Shown in pieces: positions 6,856-17,900 of a stretch of DNA of 53,367 nucleotides. Positions within the stretch are counted from its first letter, which is position 1. Each line of letters starts with the position of its first letter. The stretch is from a virus. Both the position numbers and the translations under genes were made by a program. The notes beneath the pieces were generated by a model. It did not search any database. It saw only the letters and a program-made list of their open reading frames with translations, and had not been told where the DNA came from. The DNA lies in IMG/VR virus record IMGVR_UViG_3300003886_000006, positions 1 to 53,367 of that record; one strand, written 5' to 3'.

Positions 6856-7236
6856 TCAGCTATCCGCCACATCCCCATACAACGGTGTGGCTGCAACCCC
6901 CAACATCCGTTCCGCCCACGGATATCTGCGACCCAGCCAACGCGCCGCGACATAATACAACGCGGACAGGCCATTCGACATTGCGATAATGACCGATGCG
7001 GAAGTCGAATCGGAGACGACAATGTTGAACTGGCGGGCCAGCAACGTTACCAGATAGCCGACTGCGATCGGAGTCAACGTGCGGATATGGCCGATAATGT
7101 AGTCGGATAGGACAGAACGCGGACGGGGGCTTTGCATAGAAGACACGTTGAGATTGAAACCCGAACCGGCCGGACCGTCTGCCGGACCGTCTGTCGAACT
7201 GTTTGAACTGTTCGGACCGTCACCTACAATTTCCAT
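6856..7236 (-). CDS. Putative holin
   Basis: A 126-residue protein with a Ser/Gly/Pro-rich N-terminus of about 40 residues, then two hydrophobic segments (about 55-70 around LTPIAVGYLVTLLA and 80-98 around SVIIAMSNGLSALYYVAA), and a C-terminus with Arg/Trp. It follows the endolysin by 28 bases and has an AAGGAGAGG ribosome binding site. Size, membrane topology and position fit a phage holin that releases the endolysin through the inner membrane. It is the last gene of the late block, next to the gene-free region. Confidence 0.65.
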   Translation of the reverse strand: MEIVGDGPNSSNSSTDGPADGPAGSGFNLNVSSMQSPRPRSVLSDYIIGHIRTLTPIAVGYLVTLLARQFNIVVSDSTSASVIIAMSNGLSALYYVAARWLGRRYPWAERMLGVAATPLYGDVADS

Positions 7237-7264
7237 AACATCCTCTCCTTACCTTCTTACTTCC

Positions 7265-8350
7265 TTACTTCCTTACCTTCTTCACCAAACTGTCCAGCCG
7301 TCCGCCGACCGCATTCAAATCGCGGGTGATCGACGACATAGCCACCTCGCAGCTAGACAAACCTGTCTTCAACTTGGCAATATCCGACCCGATCTGAGTC
7401 AAAATCGGATCAGATATGCGGCGCAGGTTACGGTCAAACGTCGCCCCCATCGTAACCTGCAACAGACTGGCGAACATTTTGCCGGTCACAATCGAACCGC
7501 GATCAGACGGGGCAGCACCCGGGATCTGGCCGACCGCGTCAGCCGTCCTATCCCCATACACGCCGTCCTCAACCAGACCGGTGTTATACACGTCGTTTAG
7601 TAGAGACTGGATCACCGCAACATCGGACCGTTTAAAGGCGCGAACCCCGGACCCGTCACCCCGTTTGATAGGTAGAAAAGGCATATCATCTCCTCCGATC
7701 GGACTGTTTGAAAAGTCAACCATACGATTCGTAACTAAACCTAGGAACTGTTCCCATTCGTTACTGTTGAAACCCGGATCGGTGCGGCGGGTAGGGTCCA
7801 GATTGGTGTGGCCGGTGAACCCGGCTAAACCCGAATCGACCTCAGCTTTCGTACGGAACACAACCGGAATCGAATACAACGACGCGACCTTCGCACATTC
7901 GATAGCCGCTGCCTCCAACAGGGCGGTTTTAAACCAGACAGGGACAGTCCCCCACTTGGCTGCCCGAGTCGCAATCTCAACACCCCAACCCCGCGTGTTG
8001 TAGCCGCGGACGTGAAACGCGACCGCAGTCGAAGGGAGCAGATGGACAGTCGAATCGGAATCGACAACCACATGGGCGGACGCAGGGCGGGCGTTACCGG
8101 TGAAATATTTGGCAACAGACTCCGCACCCGAATCGGGTGGGATAAAATCGGGGATGTTCTCCGCAGTATGAACAACGATAATGTCGGGGGCGCGGCCAGC
8201 CCGACGCGACGGGTAACCCCAAAAACGCAGCCCGTTAGACCTGACCGGCGCAAACCGGTTCTGATGGGTGAAAAGGAAATATGAAGCAGGGGGAGAAGGG
8301 GAAGCAGGGGAAATGGGGAAAGAAGGTTTAGCAGATTTGATATGTGACAT
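7265..8350 (-). CDS. Endolysin, N-acetylmuramoyl-L-alanine amidase
   Basis: A 361-residue peptidoglycan amidase of the Amidase_2/PGRP type, which cuts between muramic acid and the stem peptide. Visible zinc-site motifs are IIVVHTAEN (His near residue 61), SAHVVVD, and FTGHTNLDPTRRTDPG near residue 200, giving the usual His, His, Asp/Cys-like set. The C-terminal third holds an IQSLLNDVYNTG/DGVYGDRTADAV segment like peptidoglycan-binding domains, then a helical tail. The start at 8350 was preferred because AAAGGA lies eight bases upstream. Neighbours are a holin and a second membrane protein. Confidence 0.88.
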   Translation of the reverse strand: MSHIKSAKPSFPISPASPSPPASYFLFTHQNRFAPVRSNGLRFWGYPSRRAGRAPDIIVVHTAENIPDFIPPDSGAESVAKYFTGNARPASAHVVVDSDSTVHLLPSTAVAFHVRGYNTRGWGVEIATRAAKWGTVPVWFKTALLEAAAIECAKVASLYSIPVVFRTKAEVDSGLAGFTGHTNLDPTRRTDPGFNSNEWEQFLGLVTNRMVDFSNSPIGGDDMPFLPIKRGDGSGVRAFKRSDVAVIQSLLNDVYNTGLVEDGVYGDRTADAVGQIPGAAPSDRGSIVTGKMFASLLQVTMGATFDRNLRRISDPILTQIGSDIAKLKTGLSSCEVAMSSITRDLNAVGGRLDSLVKKVRK

Positions 8351-8525
8351 CGATGGCATCCTTTCCGAAATCTGAGGCAACGTCAAAGACGAAACCGTCG
8401 ACTAGCTGTTTAACCGACCAGCCGACCAGCTGTTTAACCGTTGACGACGATAGCAGAAGGGCAATCGACTACAGCACTGTCAGAGAATGGTAAACGGAAA
8501 CGTTGAATCATGTCAGATCCACATG

Positions 8526-9035
8526 TCAGATCCAGCCGAAAATGCGGAACAGACTCATCGACCCGATACCCGATCCGACGCCGACACCGACCGCGATCCA
8601 AATGATCCGATTCAGCCTGTATTCGAAACTGTCAAGACGGGCATGAAGCCGCTTGTCCCCCTCGACACGGAACCCACGCTCCTCATCAACCTGACCTTGA
8701 ATATCGTTTTGCCGGTGAACCATCCCCGGGTTACCCAACTCGTCGCCGGTCAACGCGGTACGAACATCCTCCATCAACGCGTTCATTGTCGAAACCGACT
8801 GGTCGAGATGGCCGATAGATACCCGCAAATCATCGTGGGCTTGAATCCTCGCCTCACGGGACTCTGCGACCATCGCGAAAATAGCAGCCGCAATATCAGT
8901 ATGCGGGATACTAGGCGGCGGCGAGGAAGGAGGGGAAGAAGGGGAAGAAGGGGAACGGGAAGGGGAAGGGGGTGAAGCAGACGGTGGTGGGGATGATGCA
9001 GGTGGCGGTGCAGACGGTGGTGCAGGTGGGGTCAT
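8526..9035 (-). CDS. XhlA-like holin accessory or membrane-anchored lysis protein
   Basis: A 169-residue protein with three parts: a Pro/Ser-rich N-terminus of about 45 residues, a charged coiled-coil region (about 60-135), and one C-terminal membrane segment (about 143-165, IIWIAVGVGVGSGIGSMSLF). The order, with RLDSFEYRLNRII before the membrane helix, is that of XhlA-type proteins that assist holins. It sits next to the endolysin. A structural spanin-like role is also possible. The 155 bases before it (9036-9190) hold only CAACCT and TTTCCACC repeats. Confidence 0.55.
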   Translation of the reverse strand: MTPPAPPSAPPPASSPPPSASPPSPSRSPSSPSSPPSSPPPSIPHTDIAAAIFAMVAESREARIQAHDDLRVSIGHLDQSVSTMNALMEDVRTALTGDELGNPGMVHRQNDIQGQVDEERGFRVEGDKRLHARLDSFEYRLNRIIWIAVGVGVGSGIGSMSLFRIFGWI

Positions 9036-9190
9036 CAGTAGGCTCGTTGGTAGAAGACGTTGAATACGGATATGTTAATAGACGATAGCGACGTTTAGCT
9101 AACGTTGCATCAACCTGTTAACACCAACGCCAACGCCAATCTCAACCTCAACCTCAACCTCAACCCTTTCCACCTTTCCACCTTTCCCCA

Positions 9191-11131
9191 TCAATATGTG
9201 CTCAACACTTCGGCGGTTATCTCAAACTCATCGAATGTGGCAAGCTGCGTCGACTGGACTTGACATCTAACCTGGATTGTTCCGGTAACCGCACCGGCCA
9301 CCCCATGACTGCGCATCAGCGACCCGTAATCCTCCGACGACATCGAGTCGCGTATCCACAGTGAGTTAGACCAGGTGGCTCCCCCGTCGAGTGAAATACC
9401 CATACGCATTTTCACCACCGACCCTGACGCAGCCCAATACGCGTATGTTGATGTGGAAGCTTTCACGAAAGCTTGGAAACGGGTCGTGGGCAGACCGGAG
9501 ATAGTAAGCGTGTAAGCCGTTTCGGTAGTGTTGATCGCCGCCAACGTGAGGGCGGTAGTGTTCTGACCGTTCCGCCCCACCGCCGTCATCAGCCGCCAAT
9601 CGTCCCATACGAGACCGTCAGTGGAATAACGGGTGTAGACACGGCTACCAGTCTTACCAGTGTGGATCTGTTTGATGCGCCAACCGGCACCGCCCGCACC
9701 GGAAATCCACGATTCGATCGTGCCGGAAGAATACGGGTAGGTGGCGTCACCGGACACTGACATGATCGAATATCCGGCAGGCCAAGACGCCACATTCGCA
9801 GTCGCGACCGGCGCGGTGAGAAGCTGCGGGACAGACGCGACGTGACCTTGAATCGTCCCGGTGCCGGACAGGATCACATTCTTGTCAACCGACACGATGA
9901 TATCGGCAGGGATATTCGGGGCTTGACGGTTATACACTGCGGTTCGTTTCGCGACACCCTGCGCGACACCGACCGGATTCACCCCTTCATGTCCAACAAC
10001 AACCTGTGTCGATCCGGTCTCATCCACATATTCGGACAGGTCGGTGTACACGCCGTCCTTGTCACGATAGTACAGCCCCATGCCCCGCTTCACCGGCCAG
10101 GTGCGGCCGACAGCGCGCAGGGCAGTCGGGAAGACGACACCACCCTCATATGGGATCTGGTTGGAAACGTCGACGAGCCGGGGGGGGAAATATACGAAAA
10201 CGGTGTCACCAACTTCGAAGTCCCCTTGAACATGAAAGTTTGCCAAGTCGAGGGTGATGAGCTGCTGAACGGTGGAAAGGTCAGTGAGAAGCTCCTGGGC
10301 ACGACTGTTAGCTTGCGACACGAACGTTGTCGGATCGTCCACAACAACCTGGGTCGGGTCGGCGTTTCCGAAAAAGTCTTTGTACGGGTTCGCCACTCCG
10401 ATGGCAGCCAAGTCGGCTGACCCCATAATGATCTGATCCGACCCGGCAGCCGCGTCGACTTTTCCCGCCAACAGCACCTTCTCAACCCACTGTGTCGCAT
10501 CCACCCCTGCGCTTAAACCCGGCGACGACGAAACTTTGAAGTTAGGGTCAAACGGGGTGCCACGATGCACTGCGAGGAAAGTCGCGACAGTCCAAGGGGC
10601 GACAGAAGTGACGAACAGGTCAAGCATCGAACCGGAATCGAACGTGCCGTCCGGATTGACCCGCCATTCACCGTTCACCGGTGGTGTCGGCCCGGCATGA
10701 TCCAAAGCAGCTTTCGCTGTCACCGCGAAATAGTCTGCAGTTACCGCACCCGGATTGTTTGTGACAGTGCCGACAGTCAACGTGGGGGGCAGAATCGCTG
10801 TGATGAAGTCGGACCATGGGGTTGCAGAAAACGATTTAGTGACATCGAAAATAACCCCACGGCCGTCCGCGTCACCGAGCCATCCGGCAAGTGAGTCCCC
10901 GCCGATCTGCACCCCCGTTTCACCAACAACACCATCAACTTTGCGCAACACACGGCCCGTGTAGACAGACAAGCTTTTCAAATCAGCGTCACTGTAACGT
11001 CGCGAATCGAAACGTGTCTCTGTGATGATGATATGTCCACGTTCGACAATGTTGTCGCGGACAGAAGCAGGTGTGAGGGGGGAAAGTGTCAGGTCCCACC
11101 GGCCCGGCTGCATCAGCTCTTCGGTAATCAT
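9191..11131 (-). CDS. Tail tip / tail fibre protein with pyocin-knob-like end
   Basis: A 646-residue protein counted from the ATG at 11131, eight bases after the stop of the upstream gene; longer frames lack support. The N-terminal half resembles baseplate or minor tail proteins of siphoviruses (mixed alpha/beta with a GDTVFVYFPP segment). Near residues 520-565 is a GGAGWRIKQIHT...WDDWRLM segment typical of receptor-binding pyocin-knob domains, followed by a beta-rich C-terminus. It is the last gene of the tail module before lysis, where adhesins usually lie. Confidence 0.7.
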   Translation of the reverse strand: MITEELMQPGRWDLTLSPLTPASVRDNIVERGHIIITETRFDSRRYSDADLKSLSVYTGRVLRKVDGVVGETGVQIGGDSLAGWLGDADGRGVIFDVTKSFSATPWSDFITAILPPTLTVGTVTNNPGAVTADYFAVTAKAALDHAGPTPPVNGEWRVNPDGTFDSGSMLDLFVTSVAPWTVATFLAVHRGTPFDPNFKVSSSPGLSAGVDATQWVEKVLLAGKVDAAAGSDQIIMGSADLAAIGVANPYKDFFGNADPTQVVVDDPTTFVSQANSRAQELLTDLSTVQQLITLDLANFHVQGDFEVGDTVFVYFPPRLVDVSNQIPYEGGVVFPTALRAVGRTWPVKRGMGLYYRDKDGVYTDLSEYVDETGSTQVVVGHEGVNPVGVAQGVAKRTAVYNRQAPNIPADIIVSVDKNVILSGTGTIQGHVASVPQLLTAPVATANVASWPAGYSIMSVSGDATYPYSSGTIESWISGAGGAGWRIKQIHTGKTGSRVYTRYSTDGLVWDDWRLMTAVGRNGQNTTALTLAAINTTETAYTLTISGLPTTRFQAFVKASTSTYAYWAASGSVVKMRMGISLDGGATWSNSLWIRDSMSSEDYGSLMRSHGVAGAVTGTIQVRCQVQSTQLATFDEFEITAEVLSTY

Positions 11132-11138
11132 GAAACAA

Positions 11139-12491
11139 TCACGGCAGCACACCACCCGGTACGATCGGTGCAACCTGCTCAGCAACATGGTAAAGGTACT
11201 GGTCCCCGAGGGCACGCGCCTGATTGTTAAGCACAACATTCAACGGGTCGATGATTTCGACACCTATGTGGAAATCAAATGTGGTGTCTAACCCAACCAC
11301 AGTTCGTTTCAGCTTACCGTTGACCAAATCGTCTATAGTCGTATGACGTGACCCGATGAACCATTTGTTTCCGTCAGCATCATTCGCCGCATCCTGTATA
11401 CCGTACATGGTTGAAACGGCAGCATCAGCCGCGGACCGTGCAATGGTCAAATCGTTAGCCAACCAGTATCCTTTATGCACCCAATAGCCACGGGCGAAAT
11501 ATGAGCTGCGGCGAATCGAAATGTCTAACGTCGCCCTGCCAGTTTCGAAGATAATCATCGAATCACCTTCCGAACCTATCAGCCGTATCGCCACCTCCTC
11601 CGGTGTGTTTCGCAACACAACAATATGGTTCCAAGGGGAAAAGTAGGCGGTTCCGTCAACTTCAAACTGGAATTGGGTGAGGGACGACCAGGCGGCTGTC
11701 GCCGGTGGCGGATACGGGTCCCAAACGGCAACTTCAATGTTGCGGTTAGTTAACGTGCCTCTAACCCGGATCAGCCCGTTGTCTATCTGCCAAGTGTCGG
11801 TGACAGTATCTGATAGTGGGATGCCGGGAACGAGTTGAGAGTCGAAATGGATTTTGCAAGCACCCTTGTAATAGTTCGCGGGGGCAACAGTCCACACTGG
11901 AATGTCGGGGGGGGTGATGCCGAAAAACAGTGGAACTTTACCCTCCTCCGTTTCACGAGCGTCGACACCTAAACCGGTCATTGGCCAAAACGAGGTGAAC
12001 CCGGCCGGAGCCGAAACGAACGCTTGACCTGCCACCAACCCTAAGTCGTTACTCAGCAACGTCCCTGACAGGATCGATTCGAACATGCGCGTATTCAAAT
12101 CGGTCAGCACTATCCGATATGGAAAAAACCCTCCGTTGCTCAACGCCCCCAAGCTGGCTGTCACCCCAACCGACGAGTCTTCCAAAATGTAAAACCCGTC
12201 AACAGTCGGATCTAGCACCGACGACACAGCCACAACCCCGTCGAACCCTGCCCGTTTCGTCTGCTGCAACAATGCGTCCCTCAGATGGATCGCGTCCGTC
12301 AACGTCGCAGTGTCTTTGATATGCCCCGAAATGGTCAGCTGCCTACCTTGGCTTGTCGACCGCCACGACATGTCGAACGGGTTCGCCAACGGCGTTTCGA
12401 TCCCGACCCGGCCTATCTGCAACATGTACAACCCTCCGACGACTGGAACCCCTGATCCGTAACCTGTGGAATACCCACCGATATATGCCAT
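11139..12491 (-). CDS. Minor tail protein (distal tail / baseplate)
   Basis: A 450-residue beta-rich protein. The early RQLTISGHIKDTATLTDAIHLRDAL segment looks like the Dit-type hub fold of siphovirus tails, and the central region resembles carbohydrate-binding beta-sandwich inserts. The ATG at 12491 lies one base after the stop of the tailspike gene (TGATATG). Probably part of the tail tip; the exact role is inferred from position. Confidence 0.6.
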   Translation of the reverse strand: MAYIGGYSTGYGSGVPVVGGLYMLQIGRVGIETPLANPFDMSWRSTSQGRQLTISGHIKDTATLTDAIHLRDALLQQTKRAGFDGVVAVSSVLDPTVDGFYILEDSSVGVTASLGALSNGGFFPYRIVLTDLNTRMFESILSGTLLSNDLGLVAGQAFVSAPAGFTSFWPMTGLGVDARETEEGKVPLFFGITPPDIPVWTVAPANYYKGACKIHFDSQLVPGIPLSDTVTDTWQIDNGLIRVRGTLTNRNIEVAVWDPYPPPATAAWSSLTQFQFEVDGTAYFSPWNHIVVLRNTPEEVAIRLIGSEGDSMIIFETGRATLDISIRRSSYFARGYWVHKGYWLANDLTIARSAADAAVSTMYGIQDAANDADGNKWFIGSRHTTIDDLVNGKLKRTVVGLDTTFDFHIGVEIIDPLNVVLNNQARALGDQYLYHVAEQVAPIVPGGVLP

Positions 12492-12492
12492 A

Positions 12493-14811
12493 TCATACCG
12501 CCGTTCCGTCCACCGTAGCCGACGCGCCGTTCAGCAAGTCAACGTCGGCTGTCGTCAACCATTTCGAATCCCGCAGCCGCGTATCGTTGATTCGGGCCAG
12601 CAACGCACCGTCGATTGTTATCAGCGACGCAAACTTGGCACTGTTGCCAAAATCGTTCCCTTCTAACAGTGGCATAGATTTGGCCCCCACCGGGGATTTG
12701 ATTCGAACCCCATACGCGTATCCGCCTGCGGCAGCCCCCGAGTCCCCTTCGAAATGGTTCTTCACAATCGTGACATGTTTCCCGTCGCCGCTAACCCCAA
12801 CCGTACCGTCAACGTCAACACCGGCGTCGAAAAATTGGATACGGTTACGCACCACATCCAGCTTGTTCGTTGTTCCCCCCACCCCAACCGAACCAACATC
12901 GAGTGTGTGCGAATCCCGTTGAATGTTGTTGTCGAGAATCTCCCAATCCGGATTGTTCCCCTCCAACCACACTCCGAACCGGACGTCTTGGATACGGTTG
13001 CGAACCACATGACCGTATTGGGTCGGCTGGCCGTTTGACGCAACCACAATTTTCACCCCGTAGCCTTGGTTCGCTTTCAAAAAGTTTTCAACTGAACAGT
13101 CTTTCATCGTCCAATCGTTGATCGCTTTCACCGTAATCGCCGTGTCGAATGTGGCACCACCGGCAGACATGTCCGTTACCGCAACCCCCATCATCCCGCC
13201 GCCACCCCACCGCGGATTCCCATCAGTCGAATCCCACAGTAAAACTGCGCTTCCCGCTGCGGTACCGTCGACGAAGATAACAACCGGCGCCCAAGTGGTC
13301 GTCCCTTCATGGCCCCGCCCCGACCCGGAAAACCCGTCAGCTATCAAACCTTGCGCATTGCCGAAACGGCAGCCAACAGTGAACCCGTCGTAAACAACTG
13401 TCGTGTCGATTAGCAGCCGAATGTTTTTACCAGCCGGAACGATCACATTCCCTGGACCGCCCAAAGCGGTCTGCGCGGCCCGTAACGCCGGTCCGGCGTC
13501 AACCCCACCGGAAAATAGGACACTCAAATCGCCGGTGTAATGCGTCCCGACATGTTCACCCCGCGACGCGACTTCTTTCCAACCGGACAGGTCAGCTTTC
13601 GGCGCCAAAATCGCATCGGTGCGTGTCGGGTTAGCCAAAGTTGTGCTCGTTCCACCACCGGTGCCGATCGTATAGTGAACGAGTGTTTCGTTACTGGTGC
13701 CAAGCTCCGGGCCGCACAGTAGATAAAACTTGTCGACGTTGCAGGTGATATGTTCATTCACCCGTGTCGTCTGCCCTAAAACCTTATCCGGATAGAACGG
13801 TCCGGCACCGGCAAACTTCTGATCCCACGTCTGCCCAACATCTTTCAAAAACACCATAATATAGTCGTTTATCACATCCGGGTTAGGGACCGTGTTGGTT
13901 GCCACCCCCGCCAACACCATGATGTTTTCTGCGGCGAAATCCATGTCACCTTGCGCGTTCGGCACCGGCGATGAGCCTTGCGGCCGGGTCACAAACGCAC
14001 CCGTGTTTGCTTTCACCATCGTTGTCGACGGTAACGCGCCGAGAGCCGCAGTGGACCAGCCCGTGACCGTATACCACAGTTCCCGGTCGTTATCGTTGTC
14101 ATCAACCCCGGAACCACGGTTCCTTATCGCATAGATCCGATCCTCCCACCGGTTGTAACGGATAGATTCGGTGTTGCCCCCCAAGATACCGTTCACCGGT
14201 GTCCAAGTGCCTTGTGTCGCCCCGATCGACGTGACCGTATCTACCTGACCTGACACCGGTGTCGGCTTCGTGTAAATCCGCACCGTGTCGTCCGCGTTCG
14301 CCCAAACAGCTAAATACCAGACGCCGCCGATGTTGACGAAGAAGATCCCTTCCGTGTCACCACCCCACGAGTCAGTCACCGTATATCTGGCGCGGCGTGT
14401 CGCGGTAGTCGGATTGTCCACATTGTCAACCTCATGGCACCAAACCCGGTACACACCGCCCGGCCCCTCAGTCGGATCATCAGCTACCGCATAGAAAAAC
14501 CGTGGATCGACCGGATCGAACGCCATACCCGACCCGGCGTCGAACACACCGAACGTTGTGTCGATCGTGTCTGCTGTGATAGAAGTCGCGGCGACAGTCG
14601 TCTCGTCTGTCGCCGGTTTCCACCTTCCGGCAGCAGCATCATATTTCAACGTCAACCCGTCACCTGAACCGGTCAAGTCAACGTCGGATAGGGAAGCGAG
14701 GTCACCGTTGAAGTTGAGCAGAGTGTTGTGGCGGGAGTGAAGCTCATTGTGGTCGTTGACATGATCCGGGTCGGAATCAACAACGGTGCGGTTTGTCGGC
14801 AGTGTTCCCAT
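12493..14811 (-). CDS. Tailspike-like protein with beta-helix
   Basis: A 772-residue protein. The N-terminal 60 residues (DPDHVNDHNELHSRHN) resemble tail-attachment peptides; residues 60-400 carry Trp/Gly/Asp-rich segments suggesting a beta-propeller; the C-terminal 300 residues show the regular pattern of a right-handed parallel beta-helix (repeats such as VVRNRIQDVRFGVWLEGN, VVRNRIQFFDAGVDV, IVKNHFEG), as in pectate-lyase-like phage depolymerases. It probably recognises or degrades a surface polysaccharide. It lies directly after the tape measure gene. Confidence 0.7.
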   Translation of the reverse strand: MGTLPTNRTVVDSDPDHVNDHNELHSRHNTLLNFNGDLASLSDVDLTGSGDGLTLKYDAAAGRWKPATDETTVAATSITADTIDTTFGVFDAGSGMAFDPVDPRFFYAVADDPTEGPGGVYRVWCHEVDNVDNPTTATRRARYTVTDSWGGDTEGIFFVNIGGVWYLAVWANADDTVRIYTKPTPVSGQVDTVTSIGATQGTWTPVNGILGGNTESIRYNRWEDRIYAIRNRGSGVDDNDNDRELWYTVTGWSTAALGALPSTTMVKANTGAFVTRPQGSSPVPNAQGDMDFAAENIMVLAGVATNTVPNPDVINDYIMVFLKDVGQTWDQKFAGAGPFYPDKVLGQTTRVNEHITCNVDKFYLLCGPELGTSNETLVHYTIGTGGGTSTTLANPTRTDAILAPKADLSGWKEVASRGEHVGTHYTGDLSVLFSGGVDAGPALRAAQTALGGPGNVIVPAGKNIRLLIDTTVVYDGFTVGCRFGNAQGLIADGFSGSGRGHEGTTTWAPVVIFVDGTAAGSAVLLWDSTDGNPRWGGGGMMGVAVTDMSAGGATFDTAITVKAINDWTMKDCSVENFLKANQGYGVKIVVASNGQPTQYGHVVRNRIQDVRFGVWLEGNNPDWEILDNNIQRDSHTLDVGSVGVGGTTNKLDVVRNRIQFFDAGVDVDGTVGVSGDGKHVTIVKNHFEGDSGAAAGGYAYGVRIKSPVGAKSMPLLEGNDFGNSAKFASLITIDGALLARINDTRLRDSKWLTTADVDLLNGASATVDGTAV

Positions 14812-14825
14812 CGTTAATCACCTAC

Positions 14826-14927
14826 CAGCTTACTTGCTTTGCTTGCTTTGCTTATCTTACTTGCTCTATCTACCTTACTTACCTTACTTACCTTACTTGC
14901 TCTACTTACCTCATCTACCTTTTTTCC
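14826..14927. repeat. Low-complexity tandem repeats between genes
   Basis: Two repeat families fill the gap between the tape measure and tailspike genes: TTGCTTTGC-like units and three copies of the 9-mer TTACCTTAC. They do not encode anything recognisable on the minus strand. Confidence 0.75.
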
Positions 14928-14938
14928 CCTATCCATCA

Positions 14939-17900
14939 TCAACCCATCCCGACTGTACGCGACCGTCGGTCATATTCCAGTTCGGTTCTCACCGCAACCA
15001 TAATCTTCTGCCATTCTTGCGGCCGGGTCGGGTCGAACACTCCGCGAACATTCAAATTCTGTATCGTCACCCCACCGCCACTATCCGCATTGTGCTGTTT
15101 GCGGCTTGTCGACGACGACGTGATCCTCTCCCCGCCGTGAGCCATAATCAGTTGCGGCTGTCCGACCATACCCGGAACGACCCCACCCAACGCGAATTGG
15201 AGAAGATCCCCGGCGAAGATCAGGTTCGGGTCTAACGTGCGGGAAATGCCGGTGATCGAATTAGTCACCGTCGCGTTAAGCGCCAACAGTTTCCCTAACG
15301 TCACCCCCAGGAACGCGGAGACGGCGCTCAGCGTGTCCCCAGCCTTCACCGTATACACATTCGATGCGGAAGTGCCCGAACCGGTTGTGCTGCCACCTCC
15401 GGCATCTGAGAGGGGTATGAGACCTCCGGTGGTGTTTTGATCCGCGGTGAACGCGTCCGAAGCGAAAAACCCTAAATCTATCAGGCTTTGAATCGCGTCT
15501 TTAGTCAACCCGACCTGCTGCGCCAAGTCACGGAAAATGTCAACCCCGTCCTTGCCGATGTCGTTGAAATCTTTACCCGACCTGACCAGCTCAACTTGCG
15601 CGTCGACCAGTCCAAGCTGCGCGTCGAGAAGGCTACTGTTCGCATCACTCAAATCTGAAACAATCCCGATTTGACGGTCGCGAAGGGTCGTTAAATCGTT
15701 CTCAGCTTGCCGCACCTCGTCAGTGTCGGCGGTAGCCGCAATCCGGGTGTTCGCCAAGTCACGTTCCGCAATAGACAGCTCCGTCTGAGTGATCCTGCCC
15801 TGGGCGAAAGCGAGCTGAGCGCGGGCCAGATTTTCCTCCGCGACTTGAATCGCCAACTGCTCATCTAACGTCACGTCGACCGCCCGGGACCGTGCCCGCC
15901 GCAGCCGCTCTTCGGCAGCCAAAATCTGGTCCGGTAAAGTCTTCTGCTCCCGACGCAAATCCAACAGCCCCTTCTCCGCGTCGGCCAAATCGCGGATTGC
16001 CCTGCGGAACCGTTGCGTCGCAGAAATCGCACCGGTGAACGCGTCGAGCTGCTCCCGGATCGTATCCATCGCCTTCCCCAACACGTCTTCGACAGCCGCC
16101 CCGACCGCACCGCCATCACTACTACCACCACCGCCGCCGCCGCCGCCGCCGCCGCCCCTAATCCCAACCCCCATCGCTTTCGCAACTTCTTTACCGATGT
16201 TGACAAAATCGCCGGATAGGCGTTTGAAACGCCGCGCAATCGCATTGACCGCGTCGAGCGCCACCCCGTCGAGTTGACTGGCCGCGTCTTCTTCACCTAT
16301 CAAATTAAGCACCTTCAACTTGCCTGGCTTGTTAATAGCCAAATCTAAAGCCAACGACAGTTGCGACGCGTTTTGGATCGTCCCCAGCATCGCCGCGTTC
16401 ATCCCCAACAGCAGATTGATGAACGCACCGATCGGCACCCCTGCGTTGGCCGCGACCGACCCGATCATGTCCAGATTGCCGCTGATGATCGCAGCGCCGG
16501 AACCGAACGACTGGGCGATAGGTTGAATTTGGAGCAGAATGTTGTAAAACTCGATGTACTGGTTTTCTGTCAACAACCCCATTTGACGCATCATGTTGAT
16601 CTGATCTATCGCAGGTTGTATCCCGTTTGGACCTAACTCGCGTGCCGCCTGCTCCACATTGTTCAACGCACGCTGATAGGCGACAAACTGGTCAATTGAC
16701 GGGTCGGTCGTGTCGTTAAGGTCAGCTTGGGCTTCCGCCAGTGAACGGACCGCGTCGACAAAATCGAGACTGGTACTGACCGCATCGTCTAAACCGTTCA
16801 TCGCGTCGGCCAACGCGTTGATCTGATCTTCACTCAAACTAGCTGCGTCCCCCATCTCAGATATCGCATCAGTCATACTACCGAGCGCCCGCATCCGCAT
16901 CCGCATAATCTCAGTGTCGTTGGCCTGCAACTTCGACTCTTGTTCCAGTTGAATCCGGGCCTGCTCAACCGCAGTCTTATACAGGTTGGTGCGTGAAGTG
17001 AGGAGCTGCATCAACGCGACCTGCTGCGTAGAGTCGACAATCGAATTGCCGGTCCGATCCTTCAACTTGTCATACTGGTCGGTGAGTAAACCCAACGCGA
17101 CAGTGTTGCCGGTGATCGCCTCCCCGAACACTTTCGGGGAGATTTCGAAGAAGCTGAGTAGCGCCCGTTCAGCGTCGTCTAAACTTTGAACAACAGCAGG
17201 TGAGGCGAGATCCTCCAAAGAGCTTTTCTGCTCTTTAATCGCCGTTGTCAAATCTTCCGTAATCGTCTGGTTCCGCTTCTGTTGGGCACCCCAACGTTGA
17301 AACGCGGATATGGCGAGGAAAATACCGGCTGTCAAACCGGCACCCATAGCGCTGCGAAGCATCACCGCCTGTATCCCAGTTTCTTTCATCGCGGCAGGCA
17401 GGAACACTCCGAACAGTTTCACCGCCCCTTTACCGGCAAGCGACGCGATGGTGATACCGATGGTTAACGCGGCGAACCCTTTAATCGCGACCCGGGTCGG
17501 CCCGTCGATCGCTTGGAAACCGGCCCCGACGTTGCCGAGAATGTTGGCCAACGCGCCGAGCTGCGGAATAACCGACTGGCCTATTTCGATCCCTAAATCG
17601 TTCATCTGGTTTTTAGCCAACGTCACTTGGGATGATGTCGTCGCGAACCGTTTATCTGCTTCTGCGTTCAACGCCAGGTTCTCTTGCCAAGCTTTCGACG
17701 ACAGGTTCAAAGCTCGGGTTAAACCGCCAGTGTTGTTCGCCAACGCGGTGATAGTCGAAAACGTTCTTGCAGCCCCCAAGCCGACCTCTTCAAGCATCGA
17801 CGAAACGTTCCCGCCTTCCCGGGCGACCCTCCCCACCCCTTCGATGAACAGGTTGAAAGCTTGCGCCGCGTCCCGTTTGAAAATGGTGGCAAATTCGCTT

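Noticed and set aside
14786-15235. Plus-strand Leu/Tyr/Pro-rich frame that looks like a membrane protein
   Set aside because: Produced by the TTACCTTAC-type repeats and the antisense of the tape measure gene.
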